Below, one piece after another: positions 37,287-45,683 of a stretch of 64,000 nt of DNA. A program made the translations under genes and the position numbers. The first letter of the stretch is position 1; every line of letters starts with the position of its first letter. The stretch spans positions 62,001 to 126,000 of the forward strand of contig JAFDYT010000015.1 of NCBI GenBank assembly GCA_018266055.1, read 5' to 3'. Origin of the DNA: Bacteroidota bacterium (GTDB taxonomy: Bacteria > Bacteroidota > Bacteroidia > Cytophagales > Cyclobacteriaceae). The notes under the pieces are model-generated. The model was not told the origin of the DNA and ran no database searches. It saw only the letters and a program-made list of their open reading frames with translations.

Positions 37287-38712
37287 TTTTTCATTCAACT
37301 ATACTATCGGGTGTATTCTCCTCAGTTTGTTTTTTGCTTCGTGTACTGTACCTACACTTGTAAAAAAAGAAGAGAACAAGAATATGCACGCCACTTATGC
37401 TGGCTCGCTAGACAGTACGAACACCGCCAAAATTAAATGGAAGGACTTCTTCACCGACCATCATTTGACGGCGCTAATCGATTCTGCGTTAATCAAAAAT
37501 CAGGAACTTAACATTACGCTCCAGGAAATCCAGATTGCACAGAATGAAATTCGTGCGCGAAAGGGTGCGTACTTACCCTTTGTTGATCTGGGCGCCGGAG
37601 CAAGTGTGGAAAAAACACCTCGCTACACGCGAGCAGGTGCTGTTGACGCCAATACGACTATTGTTCCCGGCCAGCAGTTTCCAGATCCACTAACGGATTA
37701 CATGCTTGCCGCAAACCTGTCGTGGGAGGTGGACATCTGGAAAAAGCTACGCAATGCAAGGAAATCGGCAGTGTACAGTTATCTCTCCACTACGGCCGGG
37801 AAGAATTTCATGGTCACGCATTTGGTTGCTGAAATCGCCAATGCATACTATGAACTTGAGGCGTTAGACAATCAATTGGAAATTCTGCGAAAGAATATTG
37901 AAATTTTTCAAAATGCCCTTGAGATTGTCAAGCTTGAAAAAACTGCAGCCAAAGTAACTGAGCTCGCTGTACGACGCTTTGAAGCTGAAGTGCTTAAAAA
38001 CCAAAGCAGGCAGTATTATATCCGACAGCAAATTACGGAAACCGAAAACCGAATTAATTTTCTTGTTGGTCGATTCCCTCAGCACGTGGAGCGAAACTCA
38101 CAAACCTTCAGCGACCTGGTGCCAGATAGTATTCATGCAGGTATCCCCTCACAACTACTCGCCAACCGACCCGACATAAGGCAAGCTGAACTCGACCTAA
38201 TGGCGGCGAAGCTCAACGTAAAAGTGGCGCGAACCTATTTTTACCCTACGCTGAATATATCAGCAGCAGTAGGTTTGGAGGCGTTCAATCCGACCTACTT
38301 GGCTACAAAGCCAGAGTCTATGTTTTACTCTCTGGCTGGTGGGTTCGTAGGGCCATTGATCAATAGAAATGCAATCAAAGCCACTTACTACAGCGCAAAT
38401 GCGCGGCAAATACAGGCAGTCTATAATTATGAAAAAACGATCCTTACTGCATACATAGAAGTAGCAAATCAGCTTTCAAACATTGGCAACCTGCAAAAAA
38501 GCTACGATCTAAAAGCCAAACAGGTGCAAGCGCTTACACAATCAATTGAGATTTCGACAAGGCTTTTCAAATCTGCGCGTGCAGATTACATGGAAGTGTT
38601 ATTGACACAACGTGATGCCCTGGAGTCAAAATTTGAACTAGTAGAAACTAAAAAACAACGCATGAATGCCATGATCAACATTTACCGTGCCCTTGGTGGC
38701 GGATGGAATTAA
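37276..38712 (+). CDS. Outer-membrane efflux channel lipoprotein (OprM/NodT type)
   Basis: 478 residues from the ATG at 37276. A longer frame from 37243 lies inside the pump gene. The lipoprotein signal ends LFFASC (Cys23). Two repeats of the TolC-like helical barrel follow, with WKDFFTDHHLTALID near the start, NLSWEVDIWKKLRNA in the middle and LLANRPDIRQAELDLMAA, the typical mark of OprM relatives. It forms the exit duct of the tripartite pump. It overlaps the pump gene by 11 bases (ATGCGCAGTAA). Confidence 0.95.
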   Translation: MRSNFSFNYTIGCILLSLFFASCTVPTLVKKEENKNMHATYAGSLDSTNTAKIKWKDFFTDHHLTALIDSALIKNQELNITLQEIQIAQNEIRARKGAYLPFVDLGAGASVEKTPRYTRAGAVDANTTIVPGQQFPDPLTDYMLAANLSWEVDIWKKLRNARKSAVYSYLSTTAGKNFMVTHLVAEIANAYYELEALDNQLEILRKNIEIFQNALEIVKLEKTAAKVTELAVRRFEAEVLKNQSRQYYIRQQITETENRINFLVGRFPQHVERNSQTFSDLVPDSIHAGIPSQLLANRPDIRQAELDLMAAKLNVKVARTYFYPTLNISAAVGLEAFNPTYLATKPESMFYSLAGGFVGPLINRNAIKATYYSANARQIQAVYNYEKTILTAYIEVANQLSNIGNLQKSYDLKAKQVQALTQSIEISTRLFKSARADYMEVLLTQRDALESKFELVETKKQRMNAMINIYRALGGGWN

Positions 38713-38758
38713 TGGCGATGATCCTAAGATATACTTGAAAAACGCCAAATACCTTCGC

Positions 38759-39268
38759 ATGAAACTTCATGAGTTTTACACGAAATCTAAAACCAATTAT
38801 CCGACGCTGGTCAATCCTATCTTCAGCAAAAGAAATTGGTGGCAGGTAGTGTTAATCACTGCCTTTGCAGTGTTGGTTGAGCCGTTGGTGTTGTACCGAC
38901 AGCAACGGCTCAATAGTTTTTCATTAGACTATTACCTAAAAATTGCCGAATATTTTCTCATTATACTAGTACCCTTTGTTGCCTTCTTGATGTGGACCAA
39001 CTGGCGCGAATCAGTGAAGCGAAGTAAGGGATATTGCTGGATGGGGAAATTCGAAGTAGTCACCAAAGAAACTACCTTGGTTGGCAACTATATCATATTA
39101 TCCCCCAGCCTAGACAAAATGCGGGTTGACAGGAAACTTTTTGAAAAAATAAGGGAAGGCGATTTTATTCAGGTAAGGCGAGACGTCTTTGGCCAACTTG
39201 AAGAAATAAAAAGAGTAAATAGCTTTTCCTCCCGCTTGGCAAAAATACGTAATCGAAGGGTAGTTTAA
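38759..39268 (+). CDS. Two-helix membrane protein of unknown function
   Basis: 169 residues from the ATG at 38759. A longer frame into the channel gene is less likely. It has two membrane helices (about 28-48 and 62-82), the first beginning NWWQVVLIT, which resembles the N-terminal membrane part of some Bacteroidota LytTR regulators. However, no LytTR DNA-binding domain follows. The soluble C-terminus (about 90-169) is basic and beta-rich. The gene follows the RND channel gene by 46 bases and may be the last gene of that operon. Confidence 0.7.
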   Translation: MKLHEFYTKSKTNYPTLVNPIFSKRNWWQVVLITAFAVLVEPLVLYRQQRLNSFSLDYYLKIAEYFLIILVPFVAFLMWTNWRESVKRSKGYCWMGKFEVVTKETTLVGNYIILSPSLDKMRVDRKLFEKIREGDFIQVRRDVFGQLEEIKRVNSFSSRLAKIRNRRVV

Positions 39269-39461
39269 CCTAGCTTTTTCTTGCCCTTAAAAAGGTAAAC
39301 TTATCTAGATTTTTATTTAATAATTCAGGATAATTCCATCTTAAGATTCCCTGTCAAAATTGGCATCAGAACAGGAAAACTGGTCTGATTTACTTGAGCC
39401 AAGTCAAGAAATTGCATTCTTTGTGAAAATTCATTTCGAGAAATTGTTTTCGAATGCCAAG

Positions 39462-39482
39462 TTTCGTGTATATAGCACGAAA
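39462..39482 (+). promoter_or_regulatory. Inverted repeat before XRE gene, probable operator
   Basis: TTTCGTG (39462-39468) and CACGAAA (39476-39482) form a perfect 7-base inverted repeat around a 7-base TATATAG spacer, ending 9 bases before the XRE ATG. Further TTTCGA-type half-sites lie at about 39434 and 39447. Such a dyad before a Cro/CI-type gene is typical of autoregulation, but this is inferred. Confidence 0.45.
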
Positions 39483-39491
39483 AAAAAGACA

Positions 39492-39809
39492 ATGAAGTTT
39501 TCAAAAAGATTCAGAGCCCTCCGTCTTGAGAAAGGATGGAGCATCGAAGAAGCCGCAAAAAGGTTAGGTGTTTCGAAGGAAACAATTCATACCTATGAGC
39601 GCGACACAAAACCAAATTTTAAATACCTAGCACGCATGGCTAGCCAATTTGGTATAACCCTAAACTATCTCGTAATGGGTGCTGATGAGCAACCTCCTCT
39701 GGTAAAGGATTTCGAGTGGTTTAAAAAGTACTACGCATCTACCACAAGCGCAGAGAAAAAGAGAATCAACGAATTCATTGATTCAAAAACCAAGAAAAGG
39801 AGAAGCTAA
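39492..39809 (+). CDS. XRE (Cro/CI-type) transcriptional regulator, paralog 1
   Basis: 105 residues from the ATG at 39492. An open frame continues upstream to a TTG at 39360, but the paralog at 43257 aligns only from this ATG. The N-terminal HTH_3 domain (about 6-62) has the helix-turn-helix SIEEAAKRLGVSKETIHTYE. The C-terminus (about 70-105) includes FEWFKKYYASTTSAEKKRI and is shared with the paralog. The two proteins are roughly half identical. An inverted repeat directly before the gene suggests self-regulation. Targets are unknown. Confidence 0.88.
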   Translation: MKFSKRFRALRLEKGWSIEEAAKRLGVSKETIHTYERDTKPNFKYLARMASQFGITLNYLVMGADEQPPLVKDFEWFKKYYASTTSAEKKRINEFIDSKTKKRRS

Positions 39810-39821
39810 TCTTGGCTCTCT

Positions 39822-39889
39822 GGAATTAAGGACCGAGCTAATGACAATTGTATGACATGAATTGTCTGAATAGTTAAGTCCTTAATTCC
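39822..39889. repeat. 68-base nested inverted repeat between convergent genes
   Basis: A perfect 12-base outer arm GGAATTAAGGAC (39822-39833) matches GTCCTTAATTCC (39878-39889), and a perfect 7-base inner arm GACAATT (39843-39849) matches AATTGTC (39860-39866). There is no clean T-tract on either side, so it is not a standard terminator. It may be a REP- or MITE-like element, a long hairpin terminator of another kind, or a protein-binding site. Confidence 0.75.
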
Positions 39890-39909
39890 TTTAGTGAATT
39901 GGGCTTTGG

Positions 39910-40830
39910 TTAATTCTTCAACTTTATTCCAATCACAAGCTGATACTTATCTTTGCCTTGCTCTTCGCAACGTACACCTACCTTTTCCACATAAGTAATC
40001 TCAAATGTTTTGCCATTATAGGCAGGGTTTGGCGCTACGTCATCAGCCGGGGCAGGAACAGTAAGGGATTCCCACAATGCTTGTGAGGACTGATCAAGGA
40101 AGGTCACTGCATTACCGAAGTCACCACAATCAAATTCGAGGTGAAAGCAATCACCAAGGCCAGCACCTTGTAATACACAGTTTGTCACTTTTGCATTGGC
40201 ACCCATGAGGATACCCCAGACTGCATCAGGATCGAATCTCGTAATCTCCGGTAAGATGATCTTATGTTGCCGAGTGGTCGTTTTATTGTTAGCCTTATTA
40301 AATACATCTTTCTTAGTGATGATTATGCTACCCGTGTACAGATTATAATCATAGGTTTCAGTAACCGCATCCGTCTCAAGAGTGTATGTAGCACCGATAA
40401 CATAAAACGCGCCGCCCTTAAACCAATACCGATGGGTTGTTCCCCATTTCTCACGAGACCCACCATAAAAATCAATTCGCAATACATTTTGTTTGATTTC
40501 CATTGAGGCAAAGGGATCTCCCAATGCCCCTCCGGACTGACTACCAAGAATCACCTGATCTGCCCGGCTGACCTGATGATATGTATCGTCGGTTTTATTG
40601 TTCTTCAGCAGAATCAGCAACGCCCTGGCTTTCTCACCTTCTTCATCAGGTGTCATATTTTCGATCACTATAGCAACATCCACGAGGCTGTCCTTATTAA
40701 GATCACCGGAAGCTTCCTGAAAAATAGTCCACCCCGCAGGAATGAATGATTTCTTTGGGCCATTTTGGTCTTGACCTGATGCGATCACACTATAAAATAC
40801 CAGCAAAGCAAGGCCACTCAGTTGTTTCAT
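39910..40830 (-). CDS. Exported protein with a short FG-GAP/VCBS-like motif
   Basis: 306 residues with a signal peptide (about 1-19, IASGQ). Near residues 42-57 it has the calcium-loop-like motif GDLNKDSLVDVAIVIE, seen in FG-GAP and VCBS proteins but here as a single copy. The rest is beta-rich, with two cysteine-containing segments (NCVLQGAGLGDC, DCGD) and VGVRCEEQG near the end. No enzyme signature is seen. It lies convergent with the first XRE gene and is preceded by a 224-base gap before the next gene on the other strand. Confidence 0.8.
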   Translation of the reverse strand: MKQLSGLALLVFYSVIASGQDQNGPKKSFIPAGWTIFQEASGDLNKDSLVDVAIVIENMTPDEEGEKARALLILLKNNKTDDTYHQVSRADQVILGSQSGGALGDPFASMEIKQNVLRIDFYGGSREKWGTTHRYWFKGGAFYVIGATYTLETDAVTETYDYNLYTGSIIITKKDVFNKANNKTTTRQHKIILPEITRFDPDAVWGILMGANAKVTNCVLQGAGLGDCFHLEFDCGDFGNAVTFLDQSSQALWESLTVPAPADDVAPNPAYNGKTFEITYVEKVGVRCEEQGKDKYQLVIGIKLKN

Positions 40831-41054
40831 AGAACTTCAGATTTTATGGAAGATAACTATTTATCTAAAATTTTGACCAACTAGTTTTTCCTGTTTTAAT
40901 ATTGTCGCTCTAAAGACTAAAGCGGTAACGCTCATCTTTTCCGCAATGTGAGTGTCCTTTCGTGGATGTGCGATCAGGTGTTTTATGAATTAAGAAAAAA
41001 AAAGATTTGTTTCCTTACTTCACATCAAGAGGAAAATGAAGTATTTTAACTTCT

Positions 41055-41987
41055 ATGAAACCGGTGGGGCTCGTACTTATTATTTTCTTGTTGGGCTGCG
41101 GCAACTCCCGGAGTGATCACCACGACAACAGCGACGAACAGATCGAAAGTTTGGATATCTCCCCTGACGATAAGAGGATTCTATTATTGAGCGCACGGCA
41201 TGGAGTAACCTGCATATTTGAAATTAGGATAGATGGAGGATCGCCAAGGCTCATCATGAAGTCTTCGAATGAAGAACTTTATTCGAATCCACGCTACTCT
41301 CCAGACGGGCAACGGATTGTGTTCATCAAACATTCGAAGAGTAAATTCTGGGAAGGCTCTGTGTTCATCTGCAACATCGATGGCACGGGCGTCGAAGAAC
41401 TCACGCAAGGTGGCGAGTTTGTTACAGAAGCACTATTTACTGCACATGGCAACCAGGTGCTGTACTGCTCCTCACAACAATACAACACCAGCAAAAAGAA
41501 AGGCACAACCACAGTCCGTGGTTTTGATATATATTCAATTTCCCTGAACGACCGAAAGGTTTCGAAACTATCTAGTCTCAATGCCACGGGGATTGATAAC
41601 CTCACCGAAATAAATGATAAGTATTTGCTCTTTCACCTTAACGGTAAAAAGAGCGGGATTTTTTCATTTGAAAAGGAAAACCCAACGCGAGTGTTACGAA
41701 TATTTCCTTCCAATGGTACCGAGGAATCCACACTGCTCGACAAGCCTGGCTATGTGCCCGACCGCTTCATCGTTTTTACCGCGCTTTATGAATTGTATGC
41801 CATGAATTTGGACACTCGTGAAAACCAACTCATTTATAGCGCAAAGGGTGGTCATTTGATTGAATTGGTTCGAGGCTTCCACACACGCTCAACCGTGCTT
41901 TTTAAAAAATTCGATGAACCGAAACTCACAGTCATCAATATGGATGGCTCTGGCCTCAAGTCAATTGAAGTGGAGTTTCCAGAATAG
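41055..41987 (+). CDS. TolB/WD40-like beta-propeller lipoprotein
   Basis: 310 residues. A lipoprotein signal ends FLLGC (Cys15). Repeated propeller strands are visible, of the kind ISPDDKRILLLSA, YSPDGQRIVFIKH and CNIDGTGVEELTQGG. These are PD40/TolB-type repeats that form a partial or full beta-propeller. The protein is likely anchored in the periplasm or outer membrane, and it may bind a protein or glycan. No partner gene is apparent. Confidence 0.82.
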   Translation: MKPVGLVLIIFLLGCGNSRSDHHDNSDEQIESLDISPDDKRILLLSARHGVTCIFEIRIDGGSPRLIMKSSNEELYSNPRYSPDGQRIVFIKHSKSKFWEGSVFICNIDGTGVEELTQGGEFVTEALFTAHGNQVLYCSSQQYNTSKKKGTTTVRGFDIYSISLNDRKVSKLSSLNATGIDNLTEINDKYLLFHLNGKKSGIFSFEKENPTRVLRIFPSNGTEESTLLDKPGYVPDRFIVFTALYELYAMNLDTRENQLIYSAKGGHLIELVRGFHTRSTVLFKKFDEPKLTVINMDGSGLKSIEVEFPE

Positions 41988-42004
41988 ACAACCAACGTAA
42001 GAAC

Positions 42005-43081
42005 TTAATGTTTCTCAGTTTGATAATGTTTCCTTAACACATCTTCACCGTATTCATTTCCTTTTTCTCTCCAAATAGCATGAATGTGATTGGCGCTATT
42101 GCGCGGTCCACCGTTATTATCAAATTCTATTAAAAATGTCGGTCCGTTGATCACAAAGTAGTGCGCTTTCTTCTCTTCCTGCGCCCCTATCCATCCAAAA
42201 TAGATATTGTCAATCCCCGCTTTCACAATTCGTTCATATTCCACCACAGCCTTTTCATTTTCAAGGTTGAAAACAAATTCACGAATAATATTTTGAAGAA
42301 TGGATTTTTGCGCTGGGAGAAGTTCTGACGTCTTTATTCCCCAGTGGTCAATCAAACGCCTTCCGCTTTCTGCTCCTGTGATGATATCACCTGGTACTTC
42401 CTCGCTGGCAATTGTCTTCTTCTTTTGAGACTCTGACATCGTCATCATTAATCGTAAGCCCAAATCCTCTTCCTGTCCAAGCACACGCCACCCTGCATAT
42501 TCGGTGATCATAAACTCTGCCGGATCAGTGCCTACAAAAAAGGGTGTCACCGAAACGTTTTGATTCGCAAATGTAAAGTTTACCGACAAGTGATGGCCTT
42601 CCAGCTTAAAGCCCCAATGAGCATCGGAAGGCGCACCAAAGAATGCGAAAAAGTAATTTTTTGGCGACCACTTCAGTGCTTTGATGAAATTATAGGTAGT
42701 ATCTGAAAACGCCTTCTGCACATGCAGGCTGTCGTAAAAACGATTGATCAGTTCATCCAGGTGCATGATTCCTGTAGCCTTCAGATAGCCTTGTGAACTC
42801 AATGCTGCCGATAAAATCCGATGAAGCAGCCTTCGCTGATCGTTGCTCATGTTACCCACACTGGTGCCAACCCTCGCTCTGAGACCCACCGGAAGGTTAT
42901 TCCACTTGAGGCGGGAAGTATCAGCAAAAGAAAGCAACGCCGACTGCTGCTGCTTTTTTGAAAATGAAGCATACAACTCTATGCTGTACTTTCTCAATTC
43001 AGTAGTATACTCCGTCTGGGCGGCGCTTGCGAACCAGTAAAAGATGAAAAAAGTCAATAACAAGCGCTTGAACATTTTCAT
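42005..43081 (-). CDS. DUF3500 domain exported protein
   Basis: 358 residues from the ATG at 43081. A longer frame from 43174 has no signal peptide and is rejected. A second ATG two codons later is also possible. The signal peptide (about 1-21, ASAAQ) precedes DUF3500 features: RRLLHRILSAALSSQGY, FFAFFGAPSDAHWGFKLEGHHLSVNFTF, a PFFVGTDPAE segment and a late YFVINGPTFLIEFDN. DUF3500 has no established activity, but the His-rich central motif suggests metal binding. It diverges from the second XRE gene with a 175-base gap. Confidence 0.9.
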   Translation of the reverse strand: MKMFKRLLLTFFIFYWFASAAQTEYTTELRKYSIELYASFSKKQQQSALLSFADTSRLKWNNLPVGLRARVGTSVGNMSNDQRRLLHRILSAALSSQGYLKATGIMHLDELINRFYDSLHVQKAFSDTTYNFIKALKWSPKNYFFAFFGAPSDAHWGFKLEGHHLSVNFTFANQNVSVTPFFVGTDPAEFMITEYAGWRVLGQEEDLGLRLMMTMSESQKKKTIASEEVPGDIITGAESGRRLIDHWGIKTSELLPAQKSILQNIIREFVFNLENEKAVVEYERIVKAGIDNIYFGWIGAQEEKKAHYFVINGPTFLIEFDNNGGPRNSANHIHAIWREKGNEYGEDVLRKHYQTEKH

Positions 43082-43256
43082 ATTGAATGAGTTTGGGATC
43101 GAGAATAAATAAAAAAAAGACAAAACAGCCTCCCAATGTATTGAATAATGATCGATCGACAAGACATAGGTCAATTTTTTCAGATTTTTGAGGTGATCTT
43201 TAAAACTTACCCTGGGTTAGCGCTGGATTTTTGATACTAATCCTCTACATTTAATT

Positions 43257-43571
43257 ATGTTTTCAAAACGATTCAAAAAAATGCGGCTGCAAAAAGGCTG
43301 GAGCCTTAAAGAGACCGCCCAAAGAATTGGGGTTTCAGTGGAAACCGTTTGTACCTATCAGCGTGGTACTACACCCAACTTCAAATACCTCACAAAAATT
43401 GCCAAAGCCTTTGACATTTCGCTTGAGCAATTGATTACCGGGTCAGATGAAAAGATGAAACCCCTGGTGCACGATTTTAACTGGTTTAAGAAGTATTATT
43501 CGTATACGACCAGAGTCGAAAAGATTAAGATCCGCCAATTCATCGAAGCCGCAGAAAAGAGGAAAAAGTAG
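43257..43571 (+). CDS. XRE (Cro/CI-type) transcriptional regulator, paralog 2
   Basis: 104 residues. It has the same layout as the regulator at 39492: an HTH_3 domain with SLKETAQRIGVSVETVCTYQ, a PNFKYLTKIAKAFDISLEQL segment, and a C-terminal FNWFKKYYSYTTRVEKIKI tail. The identity is about half over the full length, and the PNFKYL and WFKKYY blocks are unchanged. The recognition helix differs between the two (KETIHTYE against VETVCTYQ), so they may bind different sites. It lies divergent from the DUF3500 gene and convergent with the DUF4097-like gene. Confidence 0.88.
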   Translation: MFSKRFKKMRLQKGWSLKETAQRIGVSVETVCTYQRGTTPNFKYLTKIAKAFDISLEQLITGSDEKMKPLVHDFNWFKKYYSYTTRVEKIKIRQFIEAAEKRKK

Positions 43572-43593
43572 GATTGCAATACCTATTCACAGA

Positions 43594-44454
43594 CTATTTG
43601 GTCTGCAATTTCACGCGGGCATCATCGGCATGAATATCTACGTTGGCATTGCCATTGGCTAATGAAAATTGCTTGCGTTCGTCTGTTTCCTTTACGGCAA
43701 CAAATTTGGAGTCAGCTGTTACCTTTCCATCGTCGTGGTACACATCAAATTTCCCACCACCGCTGGTAACTACGAAAGCAACAGACCCGTCTTCGGCATT
43801 GATGCGGTAATTGCCGCCTTCGGCAAGAGAAGTTTCAATCGACAAATCTCCATCGTCTGTAGATGTTGAAATGGAATTAAATGCACCATTGGAGATGGTG
43901 ATGTGTGCATCATCTCCTTTCACTTCAAGTTTACCCCGACCGCCATTCATGGTTACTCTTCCGTCGTCCACATTAAAATAGAAATCGGCACCCTCACAGT
44001 CTGTCAGAGTAATATCGGCATCATCAAGCCGGAAAGATGCTGCACCATTGATGTGATCTACTTTGTATTTTCCGTCGTCGCCGTGAACATCCACACTTAC
44101 GCTGGCAGGAACATCGATTTCAATAGTGTATTTTTCTGAATAGAACCCTATGACACCGCTGATTGAATGCGGTTTCTCCTTGATCGTCAAGCCATCTTCA
44201 TTCTCATTAATTTCCACATCAAAGGGGTGTTCGTTGAATATCCATCCTTTTTTTGTGACTACGCGGTCAATCCTTACTCTTGCTGTTTGGCGGGACGATC
44301 CATGAATAATCACATGAGCATCCGAAGCCGTAAGCCGTAGTGTGCCGTTGGCACTGATCTTATACTCCTTATCTAAATGAAACTCGTTAGGGTCTTTTTG
44401 TGCGAAAGTAACACTGGCAAGACCAAAGGCCAGAAGAGTTAAAGATGTTTTCAT
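43594..44454 (-). CDS. Exported DUF4097-like beta-helix protein with DDG/DDA repeats
   Basis: 286 residues from the ATG at 44454, with a signal peptide (about 1-19, TFAQ). After a start containing SDAHVIIHG, the protein repeats a turn of the form D-D-(G/A) followed by a beta strand, with acidic pairs at about 126, 144, 163, 181, 200, 221 (ED), 241 and 277. The spacing of mostly 18-21 residues fits one coil of a beta-helix or beta-solenoid as in DUF4097/DUF2807 putative adhesins. The aligned acidic turns could bind calcium. No cell-surface sorting tail is present. Confidence 0.8.
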   Translation of the reverse strand: MKTSLTLLAFGLASVTFAQKDPNEFHLDKEYKISANGTLRLTASDAHVIIHGSSRQTARVRIDRVVTKKGWIFNEHPFDVEINENEDGLTIKEKPHSISGVIGFYSEKYTIEIDVPASVSVDVHGDDGKYKVDHINGAASFRLDDADITLTDCEGADFYFNVDDGRVTMNGGRGKLEVKGDDAHITISNGAFNSISTSTDDGDLSIETSLAEGGNYRINAEDGSVAFVVTSGGGKFDVYHDDGKVTADSKFVAVKETDERKQFSLANGNANVDIHADDARVKLQTK

Positions 44455-44819
44455 GCAAATAATTTTTTTAGTGAGACGCTGCATTTTCTACAAAGGTTGC
44501 AAGACCTTGTTTTGAAGGAAAAAGCGCCATCCACTCCTGATTTCTTCAGAACCTTACGTGTAACAGGAATTAGAGAGGGTTTCCTGTTGCTTCCTTTCTG
44601 GGATAAAAGAAAGCTTTTGTGAAAGACTATAATTACTAGAAAATTAATTAGTTACGTTATCTGGTTCAAGTGAATGCAATCCCATTTGATGGTTCACCAC
44701 ATTTAAATTGTATAGGCATTCGTGAGTACAACACAGTAAAAGTACATGAGCGATGAAGCGAGCATCTACATCACATAGCTCGTTTTGCGGGCCAATACCT
44801 TTGTGCAAAAACCACCTTT
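44455..44819. other. Intergenic region between the DUF4097-like and glycine-rich genes
   Basis: About 365 AT-rich bases between divergent genes. A TACCTTTG (44796-44803) on the plus strand is a perfect -7 box for the glycine-rich gene but has no good -33 partner, and would give a leader of about 10 bases. A small stem CGAGC/GCTCG lies at about 44760-44785. No coding frame of note and no known RNA were recognised. Confidence 0.4.
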
Positions 44820-45662
44820 ATGAAATCCAGTCTCAAATTCTTTTTAGCGAAAAGGATGCACTTGTCGGCGATCCTTTTCGCGGTTTGCCTGCAGGGTATG
44901 GCCCAAAACGGGGGTACTCTTGAAGTTGCCGCCCACCAATCTTTTACTGTGAATAAAGATACCCTGGTGCTCGACGCCCTGATCTTAGGAGACTCGGCGA
45001 AGATAGTGCTCAGTAAACCTTCAACCTATTTTAAGGTAAACCGGATGACCATCGGAAACGGCAGTCAGTTTGTTGGCATTGGTACAAAAGGAGAAAATGC
45101 CAAAGCAGGCAAATCCTTTCCGGCACCTCTGGGCATCTGTAAATCAGGAGTCAATGGCGAAGCAGGCGGTCAAGGGATAGAGGGTGGTGCAGGTAAAAAT
45201 CTTATTATCGATGCTCAACTGGTGAGCATTCAATCCATGCTGATCGTAGAACTTAATGGAGGTAATGGCGGAGATGGCGGAAAAGGTGGAAAAGGAAGTC
45301 ACGGCGGCAGCACCACGGTACACTGCGTGGCCAATGGCGGAAATGGTGGCAACGGAGGTAACGGTGGCAATGGTGGCAACGGAGGAACTTTTACACTTAT
45401 TGTACAAAAACAGACTAAGGCAGATCTGGTAGGAAAGATTACCCTCATCAACCGCGGCGGATACAGAGGTATTGGAGGTGATGGAGGCCAAGGCGGACAT
45501 CGCGGCACAGGTCCTGGAGAAAAGAAATCCTCCATCGGTGTAGCTGGTAAGGTGGGAAATGACGGTAAATACGGACAAGACGGTCGGTTGCTTTTCTACT
45601 CTATCTTTAAAGCCGGTGACCTTGATTCGGCTACTTCGGGAATTGCGGTGAGAGGTAAGTAG
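44820..45662 (+). CDS. Exported glycine-rich protein with GGN repeats
   Basis: 280 residues. The signal peptide is best seen from the second Met (44856, HLSAILFAVCLQGMAQ), though the first ATG at 44820 is also possible. A beta-rich N-terminal region (about 30-90) is followed by a Gly-rich half with NGGNGGDGG and a run of NGG triplets (about 165-190), then further Gly-rich loops. GGX triplets can form polyglycine-II helices bundled together. No collagen GPP repeat is present. The role is unknown; a surface or matrix protein is plausible. A strong terminator follows. Confidence 0.8.
   Translation: MKSSLKFFLAKRMHLSAILFAVCLQGMAQNGGTLEVAAHQSFTVNKDTLVLDALILGDSAKIVLSKPSTYFKVNRMTIGNGSQFVGIGTKGENAKAGKSFPAPLGICKSGVNGEAGGQGIEGGAGKNLIIDAQLVSIQSMLIVELNGGNGGDGGKGGKGSHGGSTTVHCVANGGNGGNGGNGGNGGNGGTFTLIVQKQTKADLVGKITLINRGGYRGIGGDGGQGGHRGTGPGEKKSSIGVAGKVGNDGKYGQDGRLLFYSIFKAGDLDSATSGIAVRGK
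45330..45390 (+). repeat. Nine-base tandem repeats coding NGG triplets
   Basis: Within the glycine-rich gene the DNA repeats a unit close to GGTGGCAAC or GGAGGTAAC about six times. Units are multiples of three, so gain or loss would change protein length but keep the frame. Confidence 0.6.
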
Positions 45663-45683
45663 ACGGCTTTTCTTAAGATAAAG

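Noticed and set aside
39360-39491. N-terminal extension of XRE paralog 1 from a TTG codon
   Set aside because: The paralog has no such extension, and the probable operator dyad lies inside these bases.
43082-43174. Longer N-terminus for the DUF3500 protein
   Set aside because: It would bury the signal peptide 31 residues inside the protein.
45144-45578. Minus-strand open frame opposite the glycine-rich gene
   Set aside because: It is a composition shadow of Gly codons read in reverse, giving Ser/Ala/Thr/Ile repeats.
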